Source: an uncultured Lachnospiraceae bacterium
GTDB lineage: Bacteria; Bacillota; Clostridia; Lachnospirales; Lachnospiraceae
Length of the DNA: 40,765 nucleotides
Direction of reading: 5' to 3'
NCBI GenBank assembly: GCA_944380315.1
Contig: CALWHG010000014.1
Span: forward strand, 1-40,765
The translations under genes were made by a program, and so were the position numbers. The notes below the pieces were generated by a model. It did not search any database, was not told where the DNA came from, and saw only the letters and a program-made list of their open reading frames with translations. Shown piece by piece: positions 1-8,343 of this stretch. Numbering within the stretch: the first letter of the stretch is position 1; every line of letters starts with the position of its first letter.

Positions 1-1245
1 GACCGCTTCTCTGTGCTGGAGGATGTCAAGACCATCAACATAGGAAACGAGATGTCCCTGACCCTGAGCATAGGCATAGGCATGGAGGGAGGAGACTACA
101 AGACCGACCATGAGGCTGCCAGGACGGCCATAGACCTGGCTCTGGGACGAGGCGGAGACCAGGCCGTCATAAAGGACGGAGAGGACATACAGTATTTTGG
201 AGGCAAGTCCATGGCGGTCGAAAAGACCACCCGTGTCAAGGCCCGCGTCAAGGCCCATGCCTTCAAGGAGCTGCTGGATTCCAAGGACAAGCTCATAGTC
301 ATGGGCCACAAGATGGCCGATGTGGACTGCCTGGGAGCAGCGGTGGGCTTCTGGAAGATAGCCTCCGTGTACGGCAAGAAGGCTTACATAGTCATGAACA
401 GCTCAGACAATGCGGTAAAGCCCATAAAGAAGCAGTTCACGGACAGCCCGGACTATCCCAGGGACATGTTCATAAGCGGCGACAGGGCCATGGAGCTTGT
501 GGATGACGAGACCATAGTGGTGGTATCCGATGTCAACAGGCCAAGCTATACTGAGGAGCCAAGGCTGCTGGAGGCCTGCGATACCGTGGTGGTCATAGAC
601 CATCACCGCAAGACCTCGGAGACCATACGGAACGCAGTCCTTTCATACGTGGAGCCTTATGCCTCATCCTCCTCGGAGCTGGTGGCTGAGATACTCCAGT
701 ATATAGGAGACGACATCAGGCTGACCTCCCAGGAGGCTGATGCCATGTATGCAGGCATGGTGGTGGACACCCAGAACTTTACCAACCAGACGGGAGTCCG
801 CACCTTTGAGGCGGCGGCCTACCTGAAGCGGAACGGCGCAGACATAGTCCGTGTCCGCAAGATGTTCAGGGACGACATAAATGATTATCGGGCCAAGGCG
901 GCTGCAGTGGATAAGGCTGAGATATACAGGGAATGCTTCGCCATAGGCGTATGTGACCCCGAGGGCACTGAATCACCTACGGTAGTAGGCGCCCAGGCAG
1001 CCAACAGCCTGCTGGATATAAGGAGTATAAAGGCGGCCATAGTCCTGACCCCCTGGAATGATAAGATTTATCTGTCGGCAAGGAGCATAGACGAGGTCAA
1101 TGTCCAGGTCATGATGGAAAAACTGGGAGGCGGCGGCCATAAATCCGTAGCCGGAGCTCAGCTGTCTGACATGACTCTGGAGGAGGCAAAGGATAAGCTC
1201 AAGGCCGTCATAGACGAGATGATGAATGAAGGAGATGTTTTATAA
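1..1245 (+). CDS. gdpP: Cyclic-di-AMP phosphodiesterase GdpP, 5'-truncated by the window edge
   Basis: The frame is open from the first base, so the gene starts upstream; 414 residues are visible. GdpP is a membrane-bound DHH-DHHA1 phosphodiesterase that hydrolyses c-di-AMP to pApA. The visible part opens in the tail of the degenerate GGDEF domain, then a linker, then the DHH domain with MGHKMADVDCLG (about residues 101-112) and the signature VIDHHRK (about 198-204). The DHHA1 domain near the C-terminus carries GGGGH. The N-terminal membrane segments and PAS domain lie outside the window. Its stop TAA shares one base with the rplI start (TAATG), so translation is probably coupled. The gdpP-rplI-dnaB order is conserved in Bacillota, which supports the call. 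A GTG at base 13 is not the real start, because homology extends upstream of it. Confidence 0.93.
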   Translation, partial: DRFSVLEDVKTINIGNEMSLTLSIGIGMEGGDYKTDHEAARTAIDLALGRGGDQAVIKDGEDIQYFGGKSMAVEKTTRVKARVKAHAFKELLDSKDKLIVMGHKMADVDCLGAAVGFWKIASVYGKKAYIVMNSSDNAVKPIKKQFTDSPDYPRDMFISGDRAMELVDDETIVVVSDVNRPSYTEEPRLLEACDTVVVIDHHRKTSETIRNAVLSYVEPYASSSSELVAEILQYIGDDIRLTSQEADAMYAGMVVDTQNFTNQTGVRTFEAAAYLKRNGADIVRVRKMFRDDINDYRAKAAAVDKAEIYRECFAIGVCDPEGTESPTVVGAQAANSLLDIRSIKAAIVLTPWNDKIYLSARSIDEVNVQVMMEKLGGGGHKSVAGAQLSDMTLEEAKDKLKAVIDEMMNEGDVL

Positions 1246-1688
1246 TGCAGATCATACTTCTTGAGGATGTAAAATCTCTTGGAAAGAAGGGTACTGTCGT
1301 AAAGGTAAATGACAGCTACGGAAGGAACTATATCATACCCAGGAAGCTGGGCGTGGAGGCAAATGCGGCAAACCTGAACGATCTCAAGCTTCAGAACGCA
1401 AACATGGAAAAGCTGGAGGCGGCCAAGATGGCCAGCGCCAGGGAGGTGAAGGAAAAGCTTGACGGCAGGACCTTTACAGTGCGCATAAAGGCGGGCAAGG
1501 ATGGCAAGACCTTTGGCTCAGTCACCGGCAAGGAGGTGGCCAAGGCCATCATGGATGAGGCCAAGATAGAGATAGACAAGAAGAAGATAGTCATGGAGCC
1601 TGTAAAGGCTCTGGGAGAGCAGCACGTGAAGCTTAAGCTCCACAAGGATATAAATGCTGAGATCCTGCTCAAGGTAGAGGAAGCCTGA
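1245..1688 (+). CDS. rplI: 50S ribosomal protein L9
   Basis: At 147 residues this is the normal full length of bacterial L9. The N-terminal domain begins MQIILLEDVKSLGKKG and carries the L9 signature around SYGRNYIIPRKLG (residues about 26-38), which binds 23S rRNA. A long connecting helix rich in Lys and Ala follows, then the C-terminal domain (about 75-147). The start ATG overlaps the gdpP stop by one base, and dnaB begins two bases after its stop. All three genes are therefore almost certainly one transcript. Nothing unusual is seen in the protein. Confidence 0.97.
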   Translation: MQIILLEDVKSLGKKGTVVKVNDSYGRNYIIPRKLGVEANAANLNDLKLQNANMEKLEAAKMASAREVKEKLDGRTFTVRIKAGKDGKTFGSVTGKEVAKAIMDEAKIEIDKKKIVMEPVKALGEQHVKLKLHKDINAEILLKVEEA

Positions 1689-1690
1689 GC

Positions 1691-3031
1691 ATGGAGGACA
1701 ATGCTTTAAAAAGGATAGCCCCTCAGAGCATAGAGGCGGAGATGTCAGTGGTAGGCTCCATGCTCATGGACAGGGATGCCATAACCGAGGCCGTGGAGGT
1801 CCTTACCAAGGAGGACTTTTATCACAGGCAGTATGGCATCATGTTCGAGGCCATAAGGGAGCTGTATAACGAGGACATCCCCGTGGATCTTGTCACGGTC
1901 AGGGACAGGCTGCTCCGTGACGGCGCTCCTCCTGAGATGCAGAGCACGGATTTCCTGAGGGACATACTGAGCGCGGTGCCCACCTCGGTCAATGCCCGCA
2001 CCTATGCGGACATAGTACATGAAAAGGCCATACTCAGAAGGCTCATAAAGGCCAGTGAGGAGATAGTACAGAAATGCTATGAGGGCAGCCAGGACACCGA
2101 GGACATACTCAACGATACGGAAAAGGCGCTCTTTGAGCTCATAAAGTCAAAGGGAGCGGCGGAATACAAGCCCATAGACGATGTGGTGCTGGAGGTCATG
2201 CAGAAGATACAGGAGGCCTCTCAGCTGAAGGACCATATCACAGGAGTGCCCTCCGGCTTTACGGATCTGGACTACATGACCACAGGCTTTCAGCCTTCGG
2301 ATTTCATACTCGTAGCGGCCAGGCCCTCCATGGGAAAGACCGCCTTCGTGCTCAACATACTGGAATATGTGGCCATCAAGAAGGAAAGGCCCTGCATGAT
2401 CTTTTCCCTGGAGATGAGCTCGAACCAGCTGGTCAATCGTATGCTGTCCATGGATTCAGGAGTGGATGCCCAGCTCATCCGTTCGGGAAAGCTTTCTGAC
2501 AGCGACTGGCCGAGACTCATAGATTCCGCAGACAGGGTCGGAGGCTCGAACATCATCATAGACGATACTCCGGGCATATCGGTGCCGGAGCTCAGGAGCA
2601 AATGCAGGAAGGTCAAGCTGGAGAGAGGACTGGATCTGATCATCATAGACTATCTGCAGCTCATGAGCGGAAGCTCAAAAAAGAGCGACAACAGGCAGCA
2701 GGAGGTCTCTGACATATCAAGATCCCTGAAGGCCCTGGCCAGAGAGATGAACTGTCCTGTCATAGCTCTGTCTCAGCTTTCCAGAGCCTGTGAGCTGAGA
2801 GCGGACAAGCGACCCATGCTCTCAGACCTTCGTGAGTCGGGAGCCATAGAGCAGGATGCTGACCTGGTCATGTTCCTGTATCGTGACGAATATTATGAGC
2901 CGGACAGTGACAAAAAGGGTGAGGCTGAGGTCATCATAGCCAAGCAGAGGAACGGCCCCATAGGTACGGTCACCCTAAACTGGCATGCAAATACCACCAG
3001 GTTCACCGGCAAGGAAAGGGCCTACGGCTGA
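1691..3031 (+). CDS. dnaB: Replicative DNA helicase DnaB
   Basis: 446 residues, standard length for the hexameric replication-fork helicase (called DnaC in Bacillus). The N-terminal domain (about 10-110), which contacts primase, is followed by the RecA-like motor. Walker A is ARPSMGKT (about 210-217). The Walker B strand is LIIIDYLQLM, followed by the DnaB motif with ALSQLSR and the arginine-rich RESGAIEQDADLVMFLYR near the C-terminus. No intein is present. It is the last gene of the gdpP-rplI-dnaB group and is followed about 30 bp later by a strong hairpin terminator. Confidence 0.97.
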   Translation: MEDNALKRIAPQSIEAEMSVVGSMLMDRDAITEAVEVLTKEDFYHRQYGIMFEAIRELYNEDIPVDLVTVRDRLLRDGAPPEMQSTDFLRDILSAVPTSVNARTYADIVHEKAILRRLIKASEEIVQKCYEGSQDTEDILNDTEKALFELIKSKGAAEYKPIDDVVLEVMQKIQEASQLKDHITGVPSGFTDLDYMTTGFQPSDFILVAARPSMGKTAFVLNILEYVAIKKERPCMIFSLEMSSNQLVNRMLSMDSGVDAQLIRSGKLSDSDWPRLIDSADRVGGSNIIIDDTPGISVPELRSKCRKVKLERGLDLIIIDYLQLMSGSSKKSDNRQQEVSDISRSLKALAREMNCPVIALSQLSRACELRADKRPMLSDLRESGAIEQDADLVMFLYRDEYYEPDSDKKGEAEVIIAKQRNGPIGTVTLNWHANTTRFTGKERAYG

Positions 3032-3063
3032 AAGGAACAGGCTTAATGCTGAAGAGATAAAAA

Positions 3064-3103
3064 ACGGAGCCAGGATGATATCATCCTGACTCCGTCTTTG
3101 TTT
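3064..3103. terminator. Bidirectional intrinsic terminator between dnaB and the DUF1858 gene
   Basis: ACGGAG (3064-3069) pairs with CTCCGT (3090-3095), and the inner CAGGATGAT pairs with ATCATCCTG, interrupted only by one C/A mismatch. The plus side is followed by CTTTGTTT. The minus side runs into six Ts (AAAAAA at 3059-3064). It therefore fits termination of dnaB and of the convergent minus-strand gene. Confidence 0.85.
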
Positions 3104-3114
3104 GCCGGAAATCC

Positions 3115-3318
3115 TTATCTGTCAGCCAGCACTTCGTTGATATTGCTGACCAGTGAGTCGCAGTCTATGCCGTGCACCATGCAGGCCTCCTCAAGGGTCT
3201 CCATCTGTGATGCGGGACATCCGAGGCAGTGCATGCCTGCACGCATAAGTATGGGGGTGATGAGCTCATCCACCTGGATAAGATCACCGATCATCATGTT
3301 CTTGTCGATCTGTTTCAT
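3115..3318 (-). CDS. DUF1858 / hybrid-cluster-associated redox-disulfide domain protein
   Basis: A 67-residue protein made of a single DUF1858 domain. Its hallmark is the CxxC pair in MHCLGCPAS (about residues 29-37) preceded by a short helical segment (DLIQVDELITPIL). Family members are small cytosolic proteins thought to act in redox or Fe-S related chemistry, sometimes near hybrid cluster proteins. No such partner is next to it here. It lies downstream of mecA on the same strand with about 95 bp between them and no obvious terminator, so it may be co-transcribed. A purine-rich ribosome site (GAAAGGA) lies about 10 bases upstream of the ATG. The specific function is unknown. Confidence 0.85.
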   Translation of the reverse strand: MKQIDKNMMIGDLIQVDELITPILMRAGMHCLGCPASQMETLEEACMVHGIDCDSLVSNINEVLADR

Positions 3319-3412
3319 TTTTTGCTAATCCTTTCTAAGACCCGTCTGACCGGTATGATCCCGGGCCTGATATGTGTTTTGAGATGCTTCAGCTTATGTC
3401 AGAGCAACGGCC

Positions 3413-4174
3413 TCAGATCCTGCCAAGCTTCTGGACTGCCTGCTCCGCTACCACGGTCCTGTAATGCTCATCGTAGTAAGCGAGGGAAGCAGCTCCTGAT
3501 CTGAGCTTCCTGCCGTATTCGGCGATCATGTTGCAGGCCTTGAGGAAATCCTCGGACTTATCTGGCTGCATCTTAAGCACGAGGACATAATAGCTGTCCC
3601 CGCCTTCCTTTTTGTAAAGCTTTGAATCGGTATCAAATGAGGCTATGGCCTTGGAGGCGGCGATGACCTTGTCAAGATCATCAAAGGCAAAGATCCTGTG
3701 GTCCTCCGTAGAGGCAGCAGGTGCCTGAGCCTTTCCTGAAGCTGAACGTCCCTGGGAGATCTGGGCTGCCTGGGCGTCGCTTATGAGGCCGCTCTCGCGG
3801 AGCTTCTGAAGTATGCCGTCAGCACCCTCAAGCAGCTCGTTGGTAAGCTTCCTGAGCCACTCGTTGTTCTGCATGGCAGCCTGACGGGACTGGGAGAATT
3901 TTGAAAATCTCGTATCCAGCTCCTCCGGATCCTCGACCTTGGTGATGACTATCTGTATGGCATTGCCGGTCATGGGTATGGCCTCTATCATGATGGGAGT
4001 GTTCTCCGCATTGAAGCCTACCTCGTCGCTGGCTCTTGTCATCATCTCGTCAAAAAGCTTCCTGGCCTTGTCGCTGCCGTATGTGAGCTCCCTGAGGTTC
4101 AGGTTACGTACCGATAGATCAAAGCTTGTAAGGATACAACGTATTGAATTTTCATTTATTCTTTCTATTCTCAT
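3413..4174 (-). CDS. mecA: Adaptor protein MecA
   Basis: 253 residues. MecA hands substrates to the ClpC/ClpP protease in Bacillota, including ComK-type regulators in Bacillus. The start MRIERINENSIRCILTSFDL is typical of the N-terminal substrate-binding domain. A variable linker (about 115-165, rich in Gln, Ser and Ala) leads to the C-terminal ClpC-binding domain (DHRIFAFDDLDKVIAASKAI, then a segment with YYVLVLKM). The start is supported by a GAGGT ribosome site and by the family N-terminus. No clpC is in the window; the nearby clpB is a different chaperone. The gene diverges from the GH18 protein gene. Confidence 0.9.
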   Translation of the reverse strand: MRIERINENSIRCILTSFDLSVRNLNLRELTYGSDKARKLFDEMMTRASDEVGFNAENTPIMIEAIPMTGNAIQIVITKVEDPEELDTRFSKFSQSRQAAMQNNEWLRKLTNELLEGADGILQKLRESGLISDAQAAQISQGRSASGKAQAPAASTEDHRIFAFDDLDKVIAASKAIASFDTDSKLYKKEGGDSYYVLVLKMQPDKSEDFLKACNMIAEYGRKLRSGAASLAYYDEHYRTVVAEQAVQKLGRI

Positions 4175-4190
4175 CTTCTACCTCGACCTT

Positions 4191-4219
4191 ATAATATGCC
4201 AAAAGCCGTAAGTTATCAA
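4191..4219 (-). promoter_or_regulatory. Putative sigma-A promoter for mecA
   Basis: On the minus strand TTGATA (4219-4214) and TATTAT (4196-4191) are separated by exactly 17 bp. The predicted start site leaves a leader of only about ten bases, so the GAGGT ribosome site would sit at the very 5' end. That is unusual and lowers confidence. Confidence 0.55.
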
Positions 4220-4254
4220 TAGAGGAAGGGATTATTTTATAAAAATTTCAAAAA

Positions 4255-4283
4255 TTGCTTTTAGCCCTTATCGATGATATACT
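4255..4283 (+). promoter_or_regulatory. Putative sigma-A promoter for the GH18 gene
   Basis: TTGCTT (4255-4260), a 17-bp spacer and TATACT (4278-4283). Transcription would start near 4290. This excludes the ATG at 4274 as a start codon and supports the ATG at 4346. The leader contains a short CGCAGG/CCTGCG hairpin just before the ribosome site. Confidence 0.7.
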
Positions 4284-4345
4284 GGACAGGTGCCCGCAAA
4301 GGGCAGCCTCGCAGGGATGAAGAGCCTGCGGGCGGAAAGAGATAT

Positions 4346-6160
4346 ATGGCTCAGAGAAGAAGACATAAAAGTTCATACAATAGAGACCTTGATCACATGG
4401 ATTTCCTCCTGGATGAGGGCAGCGATGGAAGCAGGCCGGTGAGATCAAGGAAAAAAGGCAACAGCAGAAGGAACAGCAGCAGGTTTTTTGCCCTTGTGGC
4501 GCTTCTGTGCCTGGTGCTCATGGGCTGGATGGTGGGCAGGCCCATTATCGAAAAATACACTCCCACCAAGGAGCGCAAGGACCTGAACGAGTGGTTCGAG
4601 GTGGCCGGAGACGAGGTCAAGATATACTATAACAATGCCGGTGATACGGAGACCCGGGCCATGGCCAGGGACGGAGAGGTATATCTGCCCATAGGCTGGG
4701 TGCATGAGCATATCTCAAGCCGGTTTTACTGGAGCCCCCAGGAGACCATGCTGACCTATGTGCTACCCGATCGGGTGGATGACTATGACAGCGACAGTCT
4801 GGATGACCAGGGCCATCCGGTATTTATACTGGATGAGGAGGGCGGCATGTACCTGTCCCTTTCCTTCGTGGCATCCCATGCGGGAGATGTGACGTACCTT
4901 AGCTTTGCCTCAGAGGATACGGCTGCCAAGAGGGCCTTCATATACCATGAGATGGGACCCATAAATGAGGCCGAGGTGAAGCGTGACACCAGTCTCAGGG
5001 TCAACAGCGGCATAAAGGCAGAGATCCTGACTGACATGGAAAAGGGAGACCTGGTCACTGTCCTTGATTCCACGGAAAACTGGTCCAGGGTAGTGACGAA
5101 GGACGGCTTCATAGGCTACTGCCAGTCAAAGAGGCTTTCAGATACCACGGAACAGGACTATGATCCCCAGTGGGAGGAGCCCAGGCCCCAGTATGCCATG
5201 CTGGACGAGGCTGTGGTCATGTCCTGGCATCTGGTCACGGGAAGCGCTGCGGCAAACGAGGGCTTTGATGCCTATGTGGCAAATACCGGAGGACATATGA
5301 ATGTCATATGCCCTACCTGGATACAGATAAACAGTGCCGAGGGAGGCTACAACAACTTTTCCTCCAGGGACTATGTGGACAAGGCTCATGCCATGGGCAT
5401 GAAGGTCTGGGCAGTGGTGGACAACTTCAATGACCCCACAGGCTTTTCCGACTTCAGCACCAGAGATTATTTTGCTCTCAGCACCAACAGGAGAGACTTC
5501 ATAGCCAGACTCATGGCCGATGCGGAGACCTATGGCTATGACGGCTTCAACCTTGACTTTGAGTCCCTTCCCTCGGATGCGGGACCCAGCTATGAGCAGT
5601 TCTACAGGGAACTTTCAGTGGCCTGCCATGAGAGGGGACTGACCCTTTCCATAGACAACTACGTGCCCTATGAGTTCAATGACCACTACAACCTGTCTGA
5701 GCAGGGCATATTTGCGGATTATGTGGTGATCATGGGCTATGACGAGCACAATTCCTCCTCTGAGGAGGCGGGCTCGGTAGCGTCCATAGGCTATACTGAG
5801 CTTGGCATAACCAGGGCTCTTGAGAGCGTGGAGGCTGAGCATCTGATAAATGCAGTGCCCTTCTATACCAGGCTCTGGAAGGATTCCGGCTCCAGCGTGA
5901 GATCCACAGCCATGGGCATGACCGCCGCTGCGGACTATGCAGAGCAGAACGGCATGGAGATAGTATGGGACGATGAGACCGGACAGTACTATGCAGAGAG
6001 ACAGCTGGATGGCGTGACTGAGAGGATGTGGCTCGAGGACGAGAGGTCCCTGAGCCTCAAGCTGGACCTCATGAAGGAGCATGGCCTGGCAGGAGTAGCC
6101 GGATGGAGACTTGGCTTCGAGCCCGCCTCCATATGGGAGCTCCTGGACATGAACGGCTGA
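4346..6160 (+). CDS. Membrane-anchored SH3b / glycoside hydrolase family 18 protein
   Basis: 604 residues from the ATG at 4346, preceded by GGAAAGAG; an in-frame ATG at 4274 lies upstream of the likely transcription start. A basic N-terminus (RRRHKSS, RSRKKGNSRR) precedes one membrane segment (FFALVALLCLVLMGWMVG, about residues 47-64), so the rest should be extracytoplasmic. Next come a region resembling the copper-amine-oxidase N-terminal-like stalk domain (about 80-190) and a bacterial SH3 domain (about 210-265, TSLRVNSG to GFIGYCQSKRLS). The C-terminal GH18 barrel (about 290-604) has DGFNLDFE, whose last Glu is the expected catalytic acid. Relatives include spore or cell-wall glycosidases such as YaaH-type proteins. 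A role in peptidoglycan or glycan remodelling is inferred; the substrate cannot be read from the sequence. Confidence 0.85.
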   Translation: MAQRRRHKSSYNRDLDHMDFLLDEGSDGSRPVRSRKKGNSRRNSSRFFALVALLCLVLMGWMVGRPIIEKYTPTKERKDLNEWFEVAGDEVKIYYNNAGDTETRAMARDGEVYLPIGWVHEHISSRFYWSPQETMLTYVLPDRVDDYDSDSLDDQGHPVFILDEEGGMYLSLSFVASHAGDVTYLSFASEDTAAKRAFIYHEMGPINEAEVKRDTSLRVNSGIKAEILTDMEKGDLVTVLDSTENWSRVVTKDGFIGYCQSKRLSDTTEQDYDPQWEEPRPQYAMLDEAVVMSWHLVTGSAAANEGFDAYVANTGGHMNVICPTWIQINSAEGGYNNFSSRDYVDKAHAMGMKVWAVVDNFNDPTGFSDFSTRDYFALSTNRRDFIARLMADAETYGYDGFNLDFESLPSDAGPSYEQFYRELSVACHERGLTLSIDNYVPYEFNDHYNLSEQGIFADYVVIMGYDEHNSSSEEAGSVASIGYTELGITRALESVEAEHLINAVPFYTRLWKDSGSSVRSTAMGMTAAADYAEQNGMEIVWDDETGQYYAERQLDGVTERMWLEDERSLSLKLDLMKEHGLAGVAGWRLGFEPASIWELLDMNG

Positions 6161-6228
6161 CCGTAAGCGAGAGTCAACATACGTGGAAAAGGGCCCCATA
6201 AAAGAAACACAGAAAGACAGGAAGCAGG

Positions 6229-7401
6229 ATGGATACAGCTTTATATGAGCTAAATGGATATAACAGCGAGGGAGCACTGTCACCTGAGGATCTGGAGAAG
6301 CTTCGGGAGGCAGCAGCCATACTAAGAGACGGAGGGCTAGTGGCATTTCCCACGGAGACGGTCTATGGACTGGGAGGAAATGCTCTTATGAAGGATGCCT
6401 CAAGGCGCATATATGCGGCTAAGGGGCGCCCTTCTGACAATCCGCTCATAGTACATATCACGGAATTTGAGGACATAGAGCCGCTGGTATCGGTATACAG
6501 CGATGAGGCGAGGAAGCTTGCGGAGGCCTTCTGGCCGGGACCATTTACTCTGATCATGCCCAAGTCTGAGCTGGTGCCTCATGAGACCACGGGAGGGCTG
6601 GATACGGTGGCACTTCGCATGCCCTCTCATCCGGTGGCAAGAGAGCTTATAAGGCTGGCCGGAGTGCCGGTGGCGGCCCCCAGTGCAAATACCTCGGGAA
6701 GGCCCAGCACCACTACGGCAGCCCACTGCATGGAGGACCTTAAAGGCAGGGTGGAGGCAGTGGTGGACGGCGGAAGCTGCACCATAGGACTTGAATCTAC
6801 CATAGTAGATGTAAGCGGGGAGGAGCCTGTGCTGCTGAGACCGGGCGCCGTGACCAGGGAGATGTTGAGAGAGGCCCTGGGCAGGGACATAGCCGTGGAT
6901 CCGGCAGTAAAGAAGCCTCTTGAAAAGGATGAGCATCCCAAAGCTCCCGGCATGAAATACAGGCATTACGCTCCCAAGGCGCCCATGATCATCATAGAGG
7001 CGGAGGCAGGAGAGGGTGCCGACAGGGAGAGCCGCACGGCAGAACGTATGATAGAGCTGGCCCTGAGGGAGAGATCAGAGGGCAGGAAGCTGGGGCTTAT
7101 AGCCTCCAGTGAGGTCTGCGGTCTGGTGCTCGAGGCTCTGAGTGAGGAAGGCACAGGGGCTCCGGAGAGCAGGAGGCTCGGAAGCCTTCATATATATGAT
7201 ACGGAGTCCATGGTCATCATGGACCTGGGAAGGAGCACCCAGGAAAAAAGCTGGGCCCACGAGCTCTTTGCAGCTCTTCGTGAGATGGATGAGGAGGACG
7301 TGGACCGGATACTGGCTGAGGGAGTTGACGAAAGCGACATAGGCTTTGCAGTCATGAACAGACTCAGGAAGGCCGCAGGCGGCAATGTCATAAAGGCCTG
7401 A
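6229..7401 (+). CDS. sua5: L-threonylcarbamoyladenylate synthase (Sua5/YwlC type)
   Basis: 390 residues. The enzyme makes threonylcarbamoyl-AMP from Thr, bicarbonate and ATP, the first step of the t6A37 modification of ANN-decoding tRNAs. The YrdC-like catalytic domain (about 20-210) has FPTETVYGLG, KGRPSDNPL and APSANTSGRPS. The linker PGMKYRHYAPKAP (about 242-254) is diagnostic of the long Sua5 form, and the C-terminal Sua5 domain follows. The protein is slightly longer than most family members. The start is supported by an AGGAAGCAGG ribosome site. t6A matters for ANN codons, including the ATA codons this genome uses heavily, but that link is only contextual. Confidence 0.93.
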   Translation: MDTALYELNGYNSEGALSPEDLEKLREAAAILRDGGLVAFPTETVYGLGGNALMKDASRRIYAAKGRPSDNPLIVHITEFEDIEPLVSVYSDEARKLAEAFWPGPFTLIMPKSELVPHETTGGLDTVALRMPSHPVARELIRLAGVPVAAPSANTSGRPSTTTAAHCMEDLKGRVEAVVDGGSCTIGLESTIVDVSGEEPVLLRPGAVTREMLREALGRDIAVDPAVKKPLEKDEHPKAPGMKYRHYAPKAPMIIIEAEAGEGADRESRTAERMIELALRERSEGRKLGLIASSEVCGLVLEALSEEGTGAPESRRLGSLHIYDTESMVIMDLGRSTQEKSWAHELFAALREMDEEDVDRILAEGVDESDIGFAVMNRLRKAAGGNVIKA

Positions 7402-7458
7402 ATACGAAGGCACAGGAGACCTGAGTCAGGGCAGATCGGATATACAGGAGAGATCCAT

Positions 7459-8109
7459 ATGGCAAGAGAAAGCAAAAAGGCAAAGGCTGAGAGACTGTCA
7501 GGGATACTTGAGGCCCTGGATCGGGAGTATGGCACGGATCTGCGCTGCTACCTGAACCATGAGACTCCCTGGCAGCTGCTGTTTTCCACCATCATGAGCG
7601 CCCAGTGCACTGACGCCCGGGTCAATATGGTGACGGAAAAGCTTTATAAGAAGTATCCGGATCTGAAGGCATTTGCAGAGGCTGATCTGGAGGAGCTTAA
7701 GCGGGACATATATCAGACCGGCTTTTACAACAACAAGGCCAGGAACATCATAGCCTGCGCCAGGGTGCTGCTTGAGGAGTACGGCGGAGAGGTGCCCTCT
7801 GACATAGATGAGCTGACGAAGCTTCCGGGCGTGGGCCGCAAGACTGCAAATGTCATAAGGGGAAATGTCTACGGCATACCCAGCATAGTGGTGGATACCC
7901 ATGTGAAGCGTATAAGCAGGAAGCTCGGCATCACGGATACTGATGACCCCACCAAGGCGGAATTTGAGCTCATGGACATACTTCCGGAGGATCACTGGAT
8001 ACTCTGGAACATAGACCTCATAACCCTGGGCAGGACCATATGCCAGGCCCAGAGGCCGGACTGTGGCCACTGCTTTCTCAGAGAGTATTGCCCTTCGGCG
8101 GAAAAATAA
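7459..8109 (+). CDS. nth: Endonuclease III (DNA glycosylase/AP lyase)
   Basis: 216 residues, full length. A base-excision repair enzyme that removes oxidised pyrimidines and cuts at abasic sites. The helix-hairpin-helix LPGVGRKTANV places the catalytic lysine at residue 128, and the catalytic aspartate is D146 in VDTHVKR. The C-terminal 4Fe-4S loop is complete: C195-x6-C202-x2-C205-x5-C211. An AGGAGAG ribosome site precedes the ATG. The last codons contain the -35 region of the promoter for the next small gene. Confidence 0.96.
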   Translation: MARESKKAKAERLSGILEALDREYGTDLRCYLNHETPWQLLFSTIMSAQCTDARVNMVTEKLYKKYPDLKAFAEADLEELKRDIYQTGFYNNKARNIIACARVLLEEYGGEVPSDIDELTKLPGVGRKTANVIRGNVYGIPSIVVDTHVKRISRKLGITDTDDPTKAEFELMDILPEDHWILWNIDLITLGRTICQAQRPDCGHCFLREYCPSAEK

Positions 8110-8116
8110 GTATAAT
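8088..8116 (+). promoter_or_regulatory. Sigma-A promoter for the small membrane-peptide gene
   Basis: TTGCCC (8088-8093), a 17-bp spacer and a perfect TATAAT (8111-8116). The -35 lies in the end of nth. Transcription would start near 8123, giving a leader of about 70 bases before the 8195 start codon. Confidence 0.7.
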
Positions 8117-8194
8117 GACCGGAGGAACCAGGGCTTTCCCGGTAAGGAGAAGGCCGTTTTTAAATATAAAGATATATAGATTGGAGTTGATCCC

Positions 8195-8287
8195 ATGAAA
8201 AAGAGAACCAGGAAGATCATAACTGCGGCCATAGCCGTGATACTTGTGCTTGCCATGGTAGTGCCTCTTTTGGCATATGCCCTTTGA
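8195..8287 (+). CDS. 30-residue single-pass membrane peptide
   Basis: A short gene with a good ribosome site (TTGGAG, 8 bases before the ATG) and its own promoter. The peptide starts MKKRTRKIITAAIAVILV, a strongly basic N-terminus followed by one hydrophobic helix reaching the C-terminus (ending PLLAYAL). This predicts an N-in single-span membrane protein. Its build resembles Prli42-type and other tiny Bacillota membrane peptides, but identity with any named family cannot be claimed. It has the same ATA-rich codon use as its neighbours and is followed by a perfect 10-bp hairpin, so it forms a compact transcription unit. Confidence 0.65.
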   Translation: MKKRTRKIITAAIAVILVLAMVVPLLAYAL

Positions 8288-8309
8288 TCGGTCGGCAGAG
8301 ATCTTGCAG

Positions 8310-8334
8310 GTAACAGCCGGATGACGGCTGTTAC
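8310..8334 (+). terminator. Perfect 10-bp hairpin between the membrane peptide and the next gene
   Basis: GTAACAGCCG (8310-8319) pairs perfectly with CGGCTGTTAC (8325-8334) around a GATGA loop, followed by only TTTG. The short T-run makes it at best a weak terminator. It lies 9 bases from the next start codon, so it could also limit ribosome access there. Confidence 0.5.
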
Positions 8335-8343
8335 TTTGACATT

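Noticed and set aside
3098-3328. Plus-strand frame opposite the DUF1858 gene
   Set aside because: Shadow of a clear CxxC domain protein on the minus strand.
4274-4345. Upstream ATG extending the GH18 protein by 24 residues
   Set aside because: It lies within the promoter spacer, before the predicted transcription start, and has no ribosome site; the ATG at 4346 has both.
5615-6346. Minus-strand frame of 243 residues
   Set aside because: Antisense to the GH18 gene, His/Leu/Gly-rich without recognisable motifs, and crosses the gene boundary.
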